Shown here piece after piece: positions 11,614 to 22,712 of a stretch of DNA of 64,000 bases. The notes beneath the pieces are model-generated. The model ran no database searches. It worked only from the letters and a program-made list of their open reading frames with translations, and had not been told where the DNA came from. The translations under genes and the position numbers were made by a program. The stretch spans positions 6,366,507 through 6,430,506 of the forward strand of contig CM032121.1 in the NCBI GenBank assembly GCA_018894105.1, read 5' to 3'. How positions within the stretch are numbered: the stretch's first letter is position 1; each line of letters starts with the position of its first letter. Origin of the DNA: Jacaranda mimosifolia (taxonomy: Eukaryota > Streptophyta > Magnoliopsida > Lamiales > Bignoniaceae).

Positions 11614-12280
11614 TTTATTTATATCTATGGAAACCAAACGACTATCTTTAATGTCTATTAGTAATTGTATTGAGCAGGTACAATAGTCTACAATCTGTTA
11701 GTAATTGGTTGTATGGACTTATGCTTCATTTAGTATAAATGGAATTATAAAGGGTTTATCAGATTTTTTGGCTTAAATGGAAAAGAAGTAGGTTGACTTT
11801 TTGCTTAATTATGGCAAGTTTGATTGTGATTTGAGAAGTTTGAATTTGATTGATTCGTGTTTGTTGGGTACAACATAAACATTTTGTACTAAAAATTTAA
11901 AATATTTTAAATAGTTATGTTTTATTCATTAAGCAAGATTTTTATTTTATTAAAAGAAAAAATATAGATATTATAAAATAATAAGTAAATTTTAAGTTTA
12001 CTTAATTTGATTTGATTTTACGTGATTAATAAAGATTTAATAATAATTAATTAACATATGTCAAATAAAAATAAAAAAGTTTATAGTTTAATAAAATAAT
12101 ATAATAATGTATTTAGCAAAAAAATTATATTTTTTTCCTTTTTGTATTGAACCCGTCCAAACCCGACTCAACCCGTTTTCAACCCAACCCATTTTTAACC
12201 CATTTTTATAAAACTATTTTGAGCCCAACCCATTTTGAACCCAACCCATGAAAACCCACCCCACCCATTTGCCACTACTA
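10776..12280. mobile_element. Non-autonomous hAT element nested in the copia 3' LTR
   Basis: The element is 1,505 bases and flanked by the 8-base duplication TTTCAACC (10768-10775 and 12281-12288), which occurs once at the matching site of the intact 5' LTR (about 4855). Its ends are CAGGGGAGGCAATATGGGT on the left and, inverted, TAGTAGTGGCAAATGGGT on the right, the hAT style. Subterminal regions are full of GGGTTGGGTT-type repeats on both sides. The interior is AT-rich with no transposase frame, plus a CA/TA microsatellite at about 11582-11614. It depends on another hAT for movement. Confidence 0.88.
11582..11614. repeat. (CA)n(TA)n microsatellite
   Basis: Short CA run followed by a TA run inside the nested hAT element. 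Confidence 0.9.
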
Positions 12281-13330
12281 TTTCAACCCTTCACTTGTCC
12301 CACATTGGTTTTATAAACAAGTGTAAACTAGTTTATATTGAACTTAAGAATGAATGCTTGATAAAGTGTTCATTAAGGGGTTTATATAAGTGGACCACAC
12401 GTGCGTTGCCGCTGCTGCCCGACCCTGATCCGGGCGCGGACGTTAGGGCGAATTGTCTCAGTCTTAGTCATATCTTTTTGGACGAAATTCAATTGGAACT
12501 TTGAATTTAAAATTCAAAATACTTAATCAAGGCTTGATCGGATAAGGGTTTGACTAAGTAAAGACCCGTTGGATATTAGCTTGGTAATCTGGGATATGGC
12601 AGAGGCCACTACGCAACTTGGTAGATACTTATTGGATACATGACGTGTTAGAGGCCATAATTTGGCAGACTCTAATTGCAGTTGGCCCTAATTTCTTCTA
12701 TAAATAGTCTATCTCTGGCAAAATTTAAGATAAAAAAAAAAAAAAAGCCTTCTTCTGCTTCTAATAGCAGTTATCTCCCTCTATCTCCCTGTTTTCATTT
12801 GTCGGCTATCGATTTTGATACTCGAATATCATTTGTTGGCTATCGATTTTGATACTCAGTCTATTCGAGGTGAACGAGACGGACTGTACCTGATCGTTTT
12901 GGACCATCTCATCCTGGGAGAAGTAGCGCTATACCCGTTGCAATTGTGAGTTGGGGCATTCGTTTCTTCAAGGCAAACAGAATTATGTGATTTGGTCTTT
13001 TAATTGGTTCTGTTATGATACATGATCTTCGAATAAGTTCCTTACTTTCCTTGTATTAATTTACACATACTGACAACATGCTTTATTATTTTGATGCCTC
13101 GATTGATATGTAATTTTTGGCTTTTCTGAACTCGTATCTGGTTGAATATATGCATGAATTATGTTATGCCTTGATTATGCCGAATGTATAATTCGGATTG
13201 TGCATGTTATACTTGAATTTATAATTTGATAAAAACTCACGTTTCGCCATATTGTGATTATCTGTTCCAATTTTTGATGATCTGAATTGCGATATTATAT
13301 TGTTGGTAATATCTTGGCAACAACAAGTAA

Positions 13331-15681
13331 AAGATGGGATTTTAAGTGTTCATTCTCGAAAGGACAATTTTTTTCAGCTAGCAAAAGAGGGTAATATGAA
13401 TCACCAATGAATCACACGGTTATTGGTCAATCCACTTGATTATTTTTCCAGCAACGAGAATGGAGATGATATTCGGAGATATTTGTAATGCTAATAAACG
13501 TAATAATGCTGTTGCTGTTGTTGGTTTTTTGATGGTTTGCACTGATTATTCTGTTTATTGGTATAGAGTTGGAATTAATATTCTCTGTGTACAAAATGAA
13601 TTTTCTGTCTGTTTGGATTATCTGGGGTGTGCTGATGCTAAGATGTTAAAGGGTAATGCAGTGATGAGCGCATGCTGGAGTCCTCACTTGAGGGAAGAGT
13701 GTTTAGTTTTGTTGGAAAATGGTGACCTTTTGTTGGTCGATGTTAATTATTCTTGTGGCAAAAAGGGTAAATCGTCTTCTTTGTTTATTGGAAATAATAG
13801 AGTTGTCAATAAAAAGATGCATATTTCATTGAGTGACAAATTAGGATTGGAGGAGGAAAATGGTGATGAAGGGTCAAGGGTGGCAGTGGTTTGGATGTGA
13901 GTTTAGTTGGCATCCTAGGATATTTATTGCTTCTCATCACAATGAGGTGTTCTTGGTTGATTTGAGGTTCGCAGGGGATTGCAAGATGTGTACTTTGCTT
14001 AATCTTGAGATGTTGTCCATGGGAAGGAATGATGGTTTTTTGGCGCTCTCAAGGGCGAGTTCCGATGTGTTCTACTTTACTGTGTCCTACAAGATATTTG
14101 CTACTTCTTTGTGATGTGTGAAAACCATTAATGCCAGTGTTGCGATGGGTGCATGGCCTTCAGAATCCACGATACACGACTGTCTTTAGATTGTCGGAGT
14201 TGAGAGCAAATGTAGAAGACACCAAATACAATTGGCCTTCAGAGTCAGGCTATTGCATTTTGCTTGGATCTTTTTGGGACAGTAAGTTTAGTCTTTTCTG
14301 TTATGGTCCTAATGCTGACGGAAATGGATCTCTTTCTTCTGAAATTTCAAAGTTCTGCAACTTATATTATGCTTGGGGACTCCCTTTGTCGCTTTCATTC
14401 TCAGCTTCTGATTGTAACTGTGGTAATTGTCTTGTGAGAGAGGAATTCTCGAAAGCATCCCTCCCAGTTTGGTGGGTTTATGTTGATCAGGTTAACATCA
14501 TCAGGGAAGCTAGTAGCACAACACTACCATGCAGCTTGAGAATCTGAAAAATTTTCAGAATTAGGTCATAAGAGGAAAAGTTTTTATTTGGAGGATAATC
14601 TTTTGTATGATTGCAATAATTCAGAATATAATGGGGAAAAGAAATTTCAGCACCTGAAGTTTGAGTTTCTTAATGCCTACTTGAAAGATAAGCTAGCTAA
14701 ATATATTGTGAAAAGAAGAGAAAAAAGGAAAAAGAGTTATGAAGATGCCCAGAAAAAGTATCCATTTAAGTCAGAATCTAATTTCCATCAAGAAATATGT
14801 CTCAGACTGAAGGCATTGGTCTTCCCAAAGTTAGATCCTCTACGGCAGTTTCTGATGTGTTGAAAGATTTCAGCCTTCCCACCAGCATACATGAGATTGA
14901 TTTAAGAACTTCTTGTGCTGCCATGCCCACAAATCTGTTGCAATTGACTTTCTCCACCTACTCAGATTTCGATGAGGATCTTGAGAACCATAAGGAACCT
15001 TTGGATTTTCTGGGTATTCCTGATCAACTCCAAGTCTCGCCCTTTCCTTTTAGAAAGCCATCATATCGGAGCAATAAATGGTCCAGTAAATTTCGGCCGC
15101 CTGATACCCTTGTAGGTCCAATTCTCCCTCCTCATTTTCTGACTATCCTTCATAAACTTTGCATCGAAGAACTTAAAGAGGAAAGAGAGCTCTATCTGGA
15201 AGATTCAGAAGGATTTTCAGCTCATTCTCAATTCAAATTTCAATGTGATAAAGTTGTGGAAGTTGTTGAGGAGCTTGTTTTGGGTTCTGATACCAAAACT
15301 CGGGATGATGGCTTTGTTTGTCTTGCGGATGATACAGAAGATATGAGCTATGGGACTCAAAAAGTGAAGTTTTTTATCACCAACCATCGGCATTCTTGGA
15401 AAATCCCTCTGAGTGTGGGCTTGTGGAAACCTGGATGTGAGAGTTATATATTCTCAACCCATGTTTTTAGGAGAAGCCAAAAACTTGCATCTGATCTCAG
15501 TGCGGAGATGGTGGGAAAAGAGCTATTTGATTTGGGTTGCCCAATAGAATTGAAGTTTGATGATTGCAACATTTCTTTCGGGCCAAAGGAGCTGGAAGCA
15601 CACCAAAATTTGAAGAAACGAGACATAGATTTTCAGAGAAGTTTTAAGCCATATCAAGGTTATATTACCAGAGGAAATTAG
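13331..15681 (+). pseudogene. 3' part of the TAF1C-like gene
   Basis: This is the downstream coding part of the gene split at AGTAA. From 13331 the frame continues directly from the upstream piece (KDGILSVHSRK, then QLAKEGNMNH), with a stop near 13409 and further breaks. Successive open pieces at 13436-13900, 13860-14114, 14131-14547, 14588-14863 and 14797-15681 keep the order of one protein. They show VVGFLMVCTDYSVYWYRVGI, WSPHLREECLVLLENGDLLL, SWHPRIFIASHHNEVFLVDL, a Lys-rich stretch, and a carboxy-terminal PFPFRKPS region ending in a stop at 15679-15681. The repeated W/H-P and L-D/V-D words suggest a WD-like propeller, as in TAF1C. At least four frame changes make it a pseudogene; the last 294 codons are still open. 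The family call is inference. Confidence 0.6.
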
Positions 15682-15865
15682 CTGGAATATTTCCTAACCT
15701 TTTCTATTGTATCGATCGCTCAGTTGTTCTGGAAATCGTTGGCTTAGGCTACATACTTGAAAAACCACCATGATGCATGCCTATACCCATTGTTCTGTGC
15801 CACAGCCTGGATATAATATGATACCTGCTGGTGTGGGCTGCAATAAACACTACTAAAAAATAGAC

Positions 15866-16290
15866 TTTTAGTGACCGAAAAATCGGTCACTAATTCAACA
15901 AAAATTGGTCACTAATGTAATTAGTGACCGAAATGCACGGTCACTAAAACCCTCGTTACTAATTCAAATTAATGACTGAAACCATCATCGGTCACTAATT
16001 TTAAAGTATCGGTCACTAATTTTTTCAAGGCCATACATTAGTAGGTCACAAGTGGGTCACTAATTAGTGACGAATTAGTGATTGATTACTAATCGGTCAC
16101 AAAATATCAAGATTCGGTCACAAACAATCAGTCACTAATTTGTGACCGAAATTCCGTCACAAAATATCAAGATTAGTGACCAAAATTTGGTCACAAAATA
16201 ATCGGTCACTAATTAGTGCCCTTTTCGGCCACAATGTGTCACAAATCAATGACCGACAGCGTTTCGGTGACAAATCGGTCACAAAAATTT
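15866..16290. repeat. Left subterminal repeat array of the CACTA element
   Basis: Dense direct and inverted copies of AGTGACCGA, TCGGTCACTAA and variants such as TCGGTCACAAA. They can pair with each other and with the right array at 20690-20910. This is the likely binding zone for the element's DNA-binding protein. Confidence 0.8.
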
Positions 16291-16543
16291 ATTTGCACCA
16301 AAAATAATTTATTTAAAAAATTTAAATACCATTTCAAAATAATGTATAATGAATATTTCACAATCATAACCCATCATCAATTTATAACTCTAAAAATATA
16401 ATCCATAACACCAATGCATAAGCATAAAAATAACAATTCATACAACCATAATCGAAAATCATATGTTTAAACCAACACATCCAAATATAAGTTGAAATAT
16501 CAACAACAGTACGTAGCACAAAAATAGGCAAATAACCATTAAA

Positions 16544-16985
16544 CTAACTCTCATTGTCACCTCCGTTATTGTCATTCGAACCACCACCATGCACTGCATT
16601 CAAGTTTTCCATGCATGTTGTCAATGTCGCCATTAAAGCTTGCTCCCTCGCCTTTGCATCTTCAATTAATTTCATGAAAATTGCTTCCCTATTTGCAGTC
16701 GCTTCCCTCTCCTTAGCAATTGCCTCCCTCTCCCTAGCCAAATGCTCATCAACAACTTTTGTAATTGTTTCTTGCAAATAGTTATGTGTAACATGGTTGT
16801 TTGATTGATCTTGAGGAGGTCTCAGTAGCAACAATGTCACGGCAAGGAACTGTATTCCCATAACCATACACCCTACCCTTCATAGCACTGCCACTAATCT
16901 CAACCCATTTTTGTGCATCAAAGGAACTTTCTGGAGTTGAGTTACTGTCAAGATTACTTGCATGTGTTCTATACTCTTCCTACAC
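16544..16985 (-). pseudogene. Transposase_24 (Ptta/En/Spm)-like remnant
   Basis: Minus strand. The upstream piece (about 16985-16865) reads FDAQKWVEISGSAMKG followed by RVYGYG and NTVPCRD, which matches the W...GR.YG.G word of plant Ptta/En/Spm proteins. After a frame change the open frame 16867-16544 continues with a long Glu/Arg/Ala-rich coiled coil (EHLAREREAIAKEREATANR) and an Asn/Gly-rich tail. These proteins are CACTA-encoded and probably bind the element ends. Only the carboxy-terminal part is here; the expected amino-terminal exons are missing or replaced by the duplication to the right. Confidence 0.65.
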
Positions 16986-17165
16986 AAATTATCACCATTA
17001 GTTGCAACCAAGCATGCTCTAATTATAAGTTATAAAAATAACTAATTCACTTCTTCTATATCCTATAACTACACCAATATAGTATCTTCACCATTAAAAT
17101 AAAAGTTCCTATAAATCCAAACAATTGCCACATGATTACCAAAAAACACTCAACTCAATCCAAGA

Positions 17166-18530
17166 ACTATACCACCAAGAACTTCATTAGTATAAAGATC
17201 AACCAAAGAAAACAGTTGTAAAAAAGAACAAATCTTATGAAAGAAATGGAAAAGATTATGAATTAGAAAGATTATTTATGTTGAGGAAAGTGTTATCCCC
17301 ATAACAAAGCTAAAAAACCTATATATAATTGTAAGTGTCAAGAAACTGGAACCAGTTTTGTTTCTGGAACCAGGTTCCAGTCCAGAAACTGGAACCAGTT
17401 TCTGATTTTGAATGAATATTCCAGTCCAGAAACTGGAACCAATTTCTGATTCTGGAACGAGGTTCCAGTCCAGAAACTTGAACCAGTCCCAGTTTCTAGA
17501 ACCACTCCAGAAACTGGTTCCAATTTGAGTTAAGGTAAAAAAAAATAAAAAAATGATAATGTCATTCCATGAAAAGTTTCTACCTCCTTGGTTTCTCAAT
17601 AAGTCAATTGGATGATGAGTACTTGCCCATCTCAAGTCCACATGCAAACTTCTTACAATGGGATCATGAAAACTCATCTAGAACACCAATATCCAATATA
17701 AGAGAGGGGAATATTGACTGGAATGTGTTGCTGATAGAAATTTGAAGATTGCCCACCACACTCTTGACCTCATACAACCCACTTCTGTCCTGAGGTGCCC
17801 ACCAATTATATTTTAAGTTTCTATATGTCCTCCTTAATCAACATTAATTAATTCTTTCTTTCACTATAGTGTAAGAATGCAATAGGCTTTAAAAATATCA
17901 TTAATAGAGTTAAGGAATTAAGTCATATTTCACTGTTTCATAAATTGTTATACAATACATTTTCAACTACTAAAATAGCAATCTATGAGTAGTTTCAATG
18001 AAGTAATTATCTTTTGATATGAACTCCTTGCCGGTGTTTGAAGAAAAAATAAATTACAAACTAAATCCTGGGGGTTTCCCAATGACGGTCACAAAATCAT
18101 TACAATCAAATGAAAGCCAACAAATAATAACATAAAAATATTAACTATAATGTACACTAATCCTCGTAATATTCCAAACGGATACCCTCCAAAATCCAAA
18201 TATACAATTGATAGGCTACATCAAAGCCTTTTCACTTATCAATTATGTCCTTGACATATCATTAGACTCTCCTAGCAACTAATTAACCTACAATAAAATA
18301 CATATTTTTACTAATAGACATGCTACAATAGACATACAATTCTCCTAAAAAATCAAGTAAAGATAACAATCATTAATATATACAACAATTCCAAATAAAC
18401 AAAATCAAAAAAGCATATCTCTTGCCGGGGAAAAAACTTAAACATATACATAATTCCACACTTTGTTTTTCAAAAATTGAACAATAAGAAAAAATCAACA
18501 TATAAAAATATTGATCAATACATAATTAAA
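17166..18530. repeat. Internal direct duplication of the CACTA element, copy 1
   Basis: Starts ACTATACCACCAAGAACTTC and ends near TTGATCAATACATAATTAAA. Almost the whole stretch recurs at 18685-19909 with few substitutions. Copy 1 has about 140 extra bases, after its minisatellite (about 17540-17710), that copy 2 lacks. The open frame 17276-17677 here is the minisatellite read as protein plus flanks and is not a credible gene. Confidence 0.9.
17338..17530. repeat. GGAACCAG-type minisatellite, copy 1
   Basis: Tandem, partly palindromic units built from CCAGTCCAGAAACTGGAACC and TTTCTGATTCTGGAACC, with interspersed variants. Many units contain the inverted pair CCAGTTTCTG/CAGAAACTGG and can form hairpins. 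Repeated frames give artificial GTSFQNQKLVPVSGLE peptides. Confidence 0.9.
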
Positions 18531-18684
18531 TACGATAACAAAAGATAAATAAGCTATGAGAAAGAAGAAACATTAGTCACCTTGATTAATAAAAAGCCAA
18601 ATGTACTATTGCGTGGGGTGCCAAGGGTGCCAAAAAAGCCACTTGTGCCGGCTACAAACAAAAGGCATTTGCATCAAATCAATT
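18531..18684. other. Spacer between the two CACTA internal duplicates
   Basis: About 154 bases unique to this position. On the minus strand part of it reads GTSGFFGTLGTPRNSTFGFL, which may be a scrap of CACTA-encoded protein, but it is too short to assign. Confidence 0.4.
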
Positions 18685-19909
18685 ACTATACCACCAAGAA
18701 CTTCATTAGTATAAAGATCAACCAAAGAAAACAGTCGTATAAAAGAACAAATCTTATGAAAGAAATGGAAAAGATTATGAATTAGAAAGATTATTTACGT
18801 TGAGGAAAGTGTTATCCCCATAACAAAGCTAAAAAACCTATATATAATTGTAAGTGTCAAGAAACTGGAACCAGTTTTGTTTCTGAAACCAGGTTCCAGT
18901 CCAGAAACTGGAACCAGTTTCTGATTCTGGAACCAGGTTCCAATCCAAAAACTGGAACCAGTTTCTGATTTTGAATGAATATTCCAGTCCAGAAACTGGA
19001 ACCAGTTTCTGATTCTGGAACCAGTTTCTGATTCTGGAACCTGGTTCCAGTTTTTGGAACCATTTTCTGGACTAGTTTCTAGAACTAGTCCAGAAACTGG
19101 AATGTGTTGCTGACAGAAATTTGAAGATTGCACACCACACTCTTGACCTCATACAACCCACTTCTGTCCTGAGGTGCCCACCAATTATATTTTAAGTTTC
19201 TATATGTCCTCCTTAATCAACATTAATTAATTCTTTCTTTCACTATAGTGCAAGAATGAAATAGACTTTAAAAATATCATTAATAGAGTTAAGGAATTAA
19301 GTCATATTTCACTGTTTCATAAATTGTTAGACAATACATTTTCAACTACTAAAATAGCAATCTATGAGTAGTTTCAATGAAGTAATTATCTTTTGATATG
19401 AACTCCTTGCCGGTGTTTGAAGAAAAAACAAATTACAAACTAAATCCTGGGGGTTTCCCAATGACGGTCACAAAATCATTACAATCAAATGAAAGCCAAC
19501 AAATAATAATATAAAAATATTAACTAAAATGTACACTAATCCTCGTAATATTCCAAATGGATACACTCCAAAATCCAAATATACAATTGATAGGCTACAT
19601 CAAAGCCTTTTCACTTATCAATTATGTCCTTGACATATCATTAGACTCTCCTAGCAACTAATTAACCTACAATAAAATACATATTTTTACTAATAGACAT
19701 GCTACAATAGACATACAATTCTCCCAGAAAATCAAGTAAAGATAACAATCATTAATATATACAACAATTCCAAATAAACAAAATCAAAAAAGCATATCTC
19801 TTGCCGGGGAAAAAACTTAAACATATACATAATTCCACACTTTGTTTTTCAAAAATTGAACAATAAGAAAAAATCAACATATAAAAATATTGATCAATAC
19901 ATAATTAAA
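18685..19909. repeat. Internal direct duplication of the CACTA element, copy 2
   Basis: Second copy of 17166-18530. The offset changes from 1,519 bases at the start to 1,379 at the end because copy 1 holds extra sequence after the minisatellite. The two copies are nearly identical, which points to a fairly recent duplication or gene conversion. Confidence 0.9.
18858..19110. repeat. GGAACCAG-type minisatellite, copy 2
   Basis: Same unit family as 17338-17530, but with more units and a different unit order. The array has therefore changed since the segment was duplicated. Confidence 0.9.
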
Positions 19910-20690
19910 AAACACAATTCATACAATTTAACCTAGAGTGTTGACTAATAAGTTATTCAAAAACACATTTTATATAATTATAAATTCACAATAAAATAAT
20001 TACCTTTTTCAATGCCAAAAATATACAAAATTTCAGCCTCTACACTTGCACAATTAAATAAAAATATTATATAATCATGAAAAAATTCAAAATTCAGAAA
20101 AAAAAAAAAAGAAAAGAAAATGTTGTTGGCTCCTACTAAAAAGTGGGAGCCACAGACCGAGGCTAGCTGCTGTTGGCCTCGGTTGAGACCGGAGGTCAGC
20201 ATTAGCTGGCCTCCGGTTGCGAGGCCAACAGCAAAGCTGCTAGATCTCGCAAAGCCAGCTGCCGCATCTGGCTTTCGCGAGGCCACCAGCTTCTGCTGCC
20301 TCTGACGAGTAGCTGCAGCGACGGGAGGTGTGCCAAGCGTTAAAAAAAAAAAAAAAAAAACTCTTACCGATGAGGGCTTGCTACGGCAGCGGGAGAGAGG
20401 CAGCAGGGTTTGGGGAAATGTTTTGCTGGGGCTGGCCGCGGGTGTTGGTGAGGGAGGGGGCTCTAATGTTTAGTGCAATTTAATTACTTCCTTTTTCTTT
20501 TCTTTTAATATTTTGTTTTTATATATTTGTTTTATATTTAAATTTTAAACTTTTACTTAATCATAATAATTTATACTTTAAATGGTAAAATTTTTAAAAA
20601 CTTTAAATTCAATATTTCATTATTCAATAGTTTAATGTATGATTTTGAAATTCGTATTTATGTACTTAATATTTTTATATATTATATTTT
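19910..20690. other. CACTA interior with GC-rich patch
   Basis: A GC-rich, CpG-containing patch (about 20140-20460) stands out from AT-rich flanks, with a poly-A run at 20342-20360. Short open frames on both strands show biased composition and no known motif. It could be the promoter region of the CACTA transcripts, but that is a guess. Confidence 0.4.
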
Positions 20691-20910
20691 AATGACCGAA
20701 TTAGTGACCCCAATTATCGGTCACTAAAATTAGTGACCGATGAAAATTTAAAGTGACCAACTTAGTGACCGAATTAGTGACTGACGCAAGGGGGTCACTG
20801 ATGTGGTCATTAATCGGTCACTAAGTGGTCACAATTTTATTAAAAAAAAATATTTTTAGATCGGTCACTAATCAGTCGCTAATTAGTGACCGAAAATTCG
20901 GTCACTAAAA
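20691..20910. repeat. Right subterminal repeat array of the CACTA element
   Basis: Copies of AGTGACCGA and TCGGTCACTAA in both orientations, mirroring the left array. They run up to the CCCCCTTTTTTTGTAGTG terminus. Confidence 0.8.
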
Positions 20911-20929
20911 GCCCCCTTTTTTTGTAGTG

Positions 20930-22626
20930 AAGTTTGCTGGCTTGGCAGTGAAATTTGTTCATTGGCCTCCAACCGGAGCCATTGAAACAAGTAAGTGGCA
21001 CTTTCCTTCCTGAACTTATTGAGTTGATCCTATTTTCAACAGGAGTTTGTAGATTTCTAATCAAATTCTTTCAACCTTATTAACACTGCATGAATTGTCC
21101 TGGTTCTTTATGTTTGTGTACCAATACTAGAATATATTGAATTGGTCTTATAATTCTGTGTTCTGTTTGAGAAATGGCTGTCACTCTTGATTGGTTCTTT
21201 GTTGCCAGGATGAAATTATAAGCAGCGTATGATAATAATAGATCCTAACCTGGTGTTCTCTTAGGTTTAAGAGTATAATTTGCAGCATTTTAGAAGAGGT
21301 AATTGCAAAAGTGGCATGCAAAACAAATGGAAGTTCTGGGTAATGTAGAAAATAGATGGATCGCCAGATATCAATAGATTTTTTTAGAATATGAATTGTA
21401 TTTTGGGACAATCCTGACTGCAATTGGCTGAGATAAGGTTTCTTGATACATGATGGTCTTGAAATAATGAAATTGGAACAACAGCCTAAGCTAGCTTTCT
21501 GCGAGTTTGAAGCAACTCTTATTATGAAAACTTTGACACATATGCAGTACTTTCAGGGACTAATATAAGTCAGACGAAACACTCTTGTTTATTGCAGTTT
21601 AAATTGTCGCAAGGTTGTTTTTACCAAAACAGGCATGTTCATTTTCATACAAATTAATACTTGACAGACTTATCTCTTCTCTTCCTTTATGATTACATTA
21701 ACTGCAAAGAAAAACTAAATACAAGATATGTTTACCAAAATCTGAGGATGGTAGGAGTTTTGATTTTTGAGTTACCTTTTATACAATGCTGAAACATAAA
21801 TAATATTTTGACCAAAGAATTCGTAGAATATAATGCTGCTATTCTATTTGCTTTCAGTTTTTTCATGTTTACCAAATGTTGTTATATCATCCAAATTCCA
21901 TTTTCTTTTCAATCCACTCTTTAGTTTTCTATTCATTTTCCAAACCTATGTTTTCATTGAATCAATGACCATCACTTAATGAAACTGAATACAAATGTTT
22001 CAGACACAAGACCTAACAAATTGTTGCCAACAAATGAAGTTAAAATTGAAGTTCCTGTTTAATTGAGGTAATACATTTGTTCCCTAATTCTGTTATGCGC
22101 TTATGTTGTACTCATGTTGTTTTCTGATGTGGAGCTTCAAATTAGAAAGTGAAAATAAAGACACAACTTGAAGTAGCAATGATCTCATAAGTTTTTCAAT
22201 AGTTTGGAATTTGCATATTTTAATTCTTGTAACATCAAGAATAGAGCTATTATGGGGTTCAGTAACTTTTCTTTATTTTGAATATGGATAAATCTAGAAA
22301 ATTGCTAATTTTTTCTGCCAAGAAAAAGAAGAATGACATGAAAAAGAAAAATACAGCTTTGCCCCTACAATGAGAAGTACAACTATGCATTCCACGCATC
22401 CAACAGAAACATACTTCACTTTCTTGAATTGAGAAATTTGGAATACATACACTTGTGTGGGCATTTAATAGACGAAATAATTGGAACATGCCCTGCTTAA
22501 GTTCGTCTATTTCATGTATGTATCTAGATTGCCTTATACCAAATGCTTCATAGCCGAATTTCTATGCTACCACTGATTTTCAGACACTTAATCTGGTTGA
22601 AAGAATAGAGAGGCACTTGGATTTTG

Positions 22627-22657
<31 letters not shown>

Positions 22658-22712
22658 TTAAATTTGTCAATTTGACCCGATTTGTGAATGAAATACATGC
22701 AGGACTAGGGAA
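20930..22712. other. Non-coding stretch between the CACTA element and the DUF569 gene
   Basis: AT-rich with only short chance frames. No repeat boundary or gene motif was recognised apart from a TA microsatellite at about 22627-22654. Confidence 0.55.
22627..22654. repeat. (TA)n microsatellite
   Basis: About fourteen TA units, located just downstream of the DUF569 gene. Confidence 0.95.

Larger units (their letters stand above)
4645..13325 (+). mobile_element. Full-length Ty1/copia retrotransposon (element A) with nested hAT
   Basis: The LTRs are 4645-5875 and 10558-13325. They begin TGTTGTAATTGG and end in CAACA-type sequence, and a 5-base target duplication AGTAA flanks the element (4640-4644 and 13326-13330). 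Between them, in order, are gag, protease, integrase, reverse transcriptase and RNase H remnants, the copia order. A purine-rich tract (GTGAGGGA) precedes the 3' LTR. I could not find a clear primer-binding site after the 5' LTR. All coding regions carry stops or frameshifts, so the copy is non-autonomous. The insertion splits a TAF1C-like host gene. The 3' LTR carries a 1.5 kb hAT insertion, so the copia element came first. Confidence 0.92.
10558..13325 (+). repeat. 3' LTR of copia element A, interrupted by hAT
   Basis: The LTR resumes exactly after the nested element, at the repeated TTTCAACC. Without the insert it is about 1.25 kb. Compared with the 5' LTR it carries an extra local duplication at about 12797-12860 (GGCTATCGATTTTGATACTC occurs twice). 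It is followed by the copia target duplication AGTAA at 13326-13330. Confidence 0.9.
15848..20929. mobile_element. CACTA (En/Spm-type) element, non-autonomous
   Basis: It begins CACTACTAAAAAA and ends, inverted, CACTACAAAAAAA, so the 13-base termini match at 12 positions. It is 5,082 bases long. Both ends carry many copies of AGTGACCGA or its inverse TCGGTCACT, the kind of subterminal motif bound by CACTA TNPA proteins. The flanking trinucleotides are AAA and AAG, so the 3-base target duplication is imperfect or mutated. The only protein remnant is a Transposase_24-like piece near the left end; no TNPD (transposase) frame is visible. The middle is filled by an internal direct duplication. It sits just past the 3' end of the TAF1C-like pseudogene. 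Confidence 0.85.

Noticed and set aside
17338..19110. CRISPR-like alternation of repeats and spacers
   Set aside because: The units are contiguous and degenerate without unique spacers, and the window is eukaryotic.
17276..19133. Repeat-rich frames reading LVPVSGLE and similar words as a repetitive protein
   Set aside because: They follow the minisatellite in more than one frame, with AT-rich non-coding flanks and no initiation context.
20120..20305. Short GC-rich frames near 20.1-20.3 kb as a gene
   Set aside because: They lie in the CACTA interior with composition-driven residues, overlapping frames on both strands and no motif.
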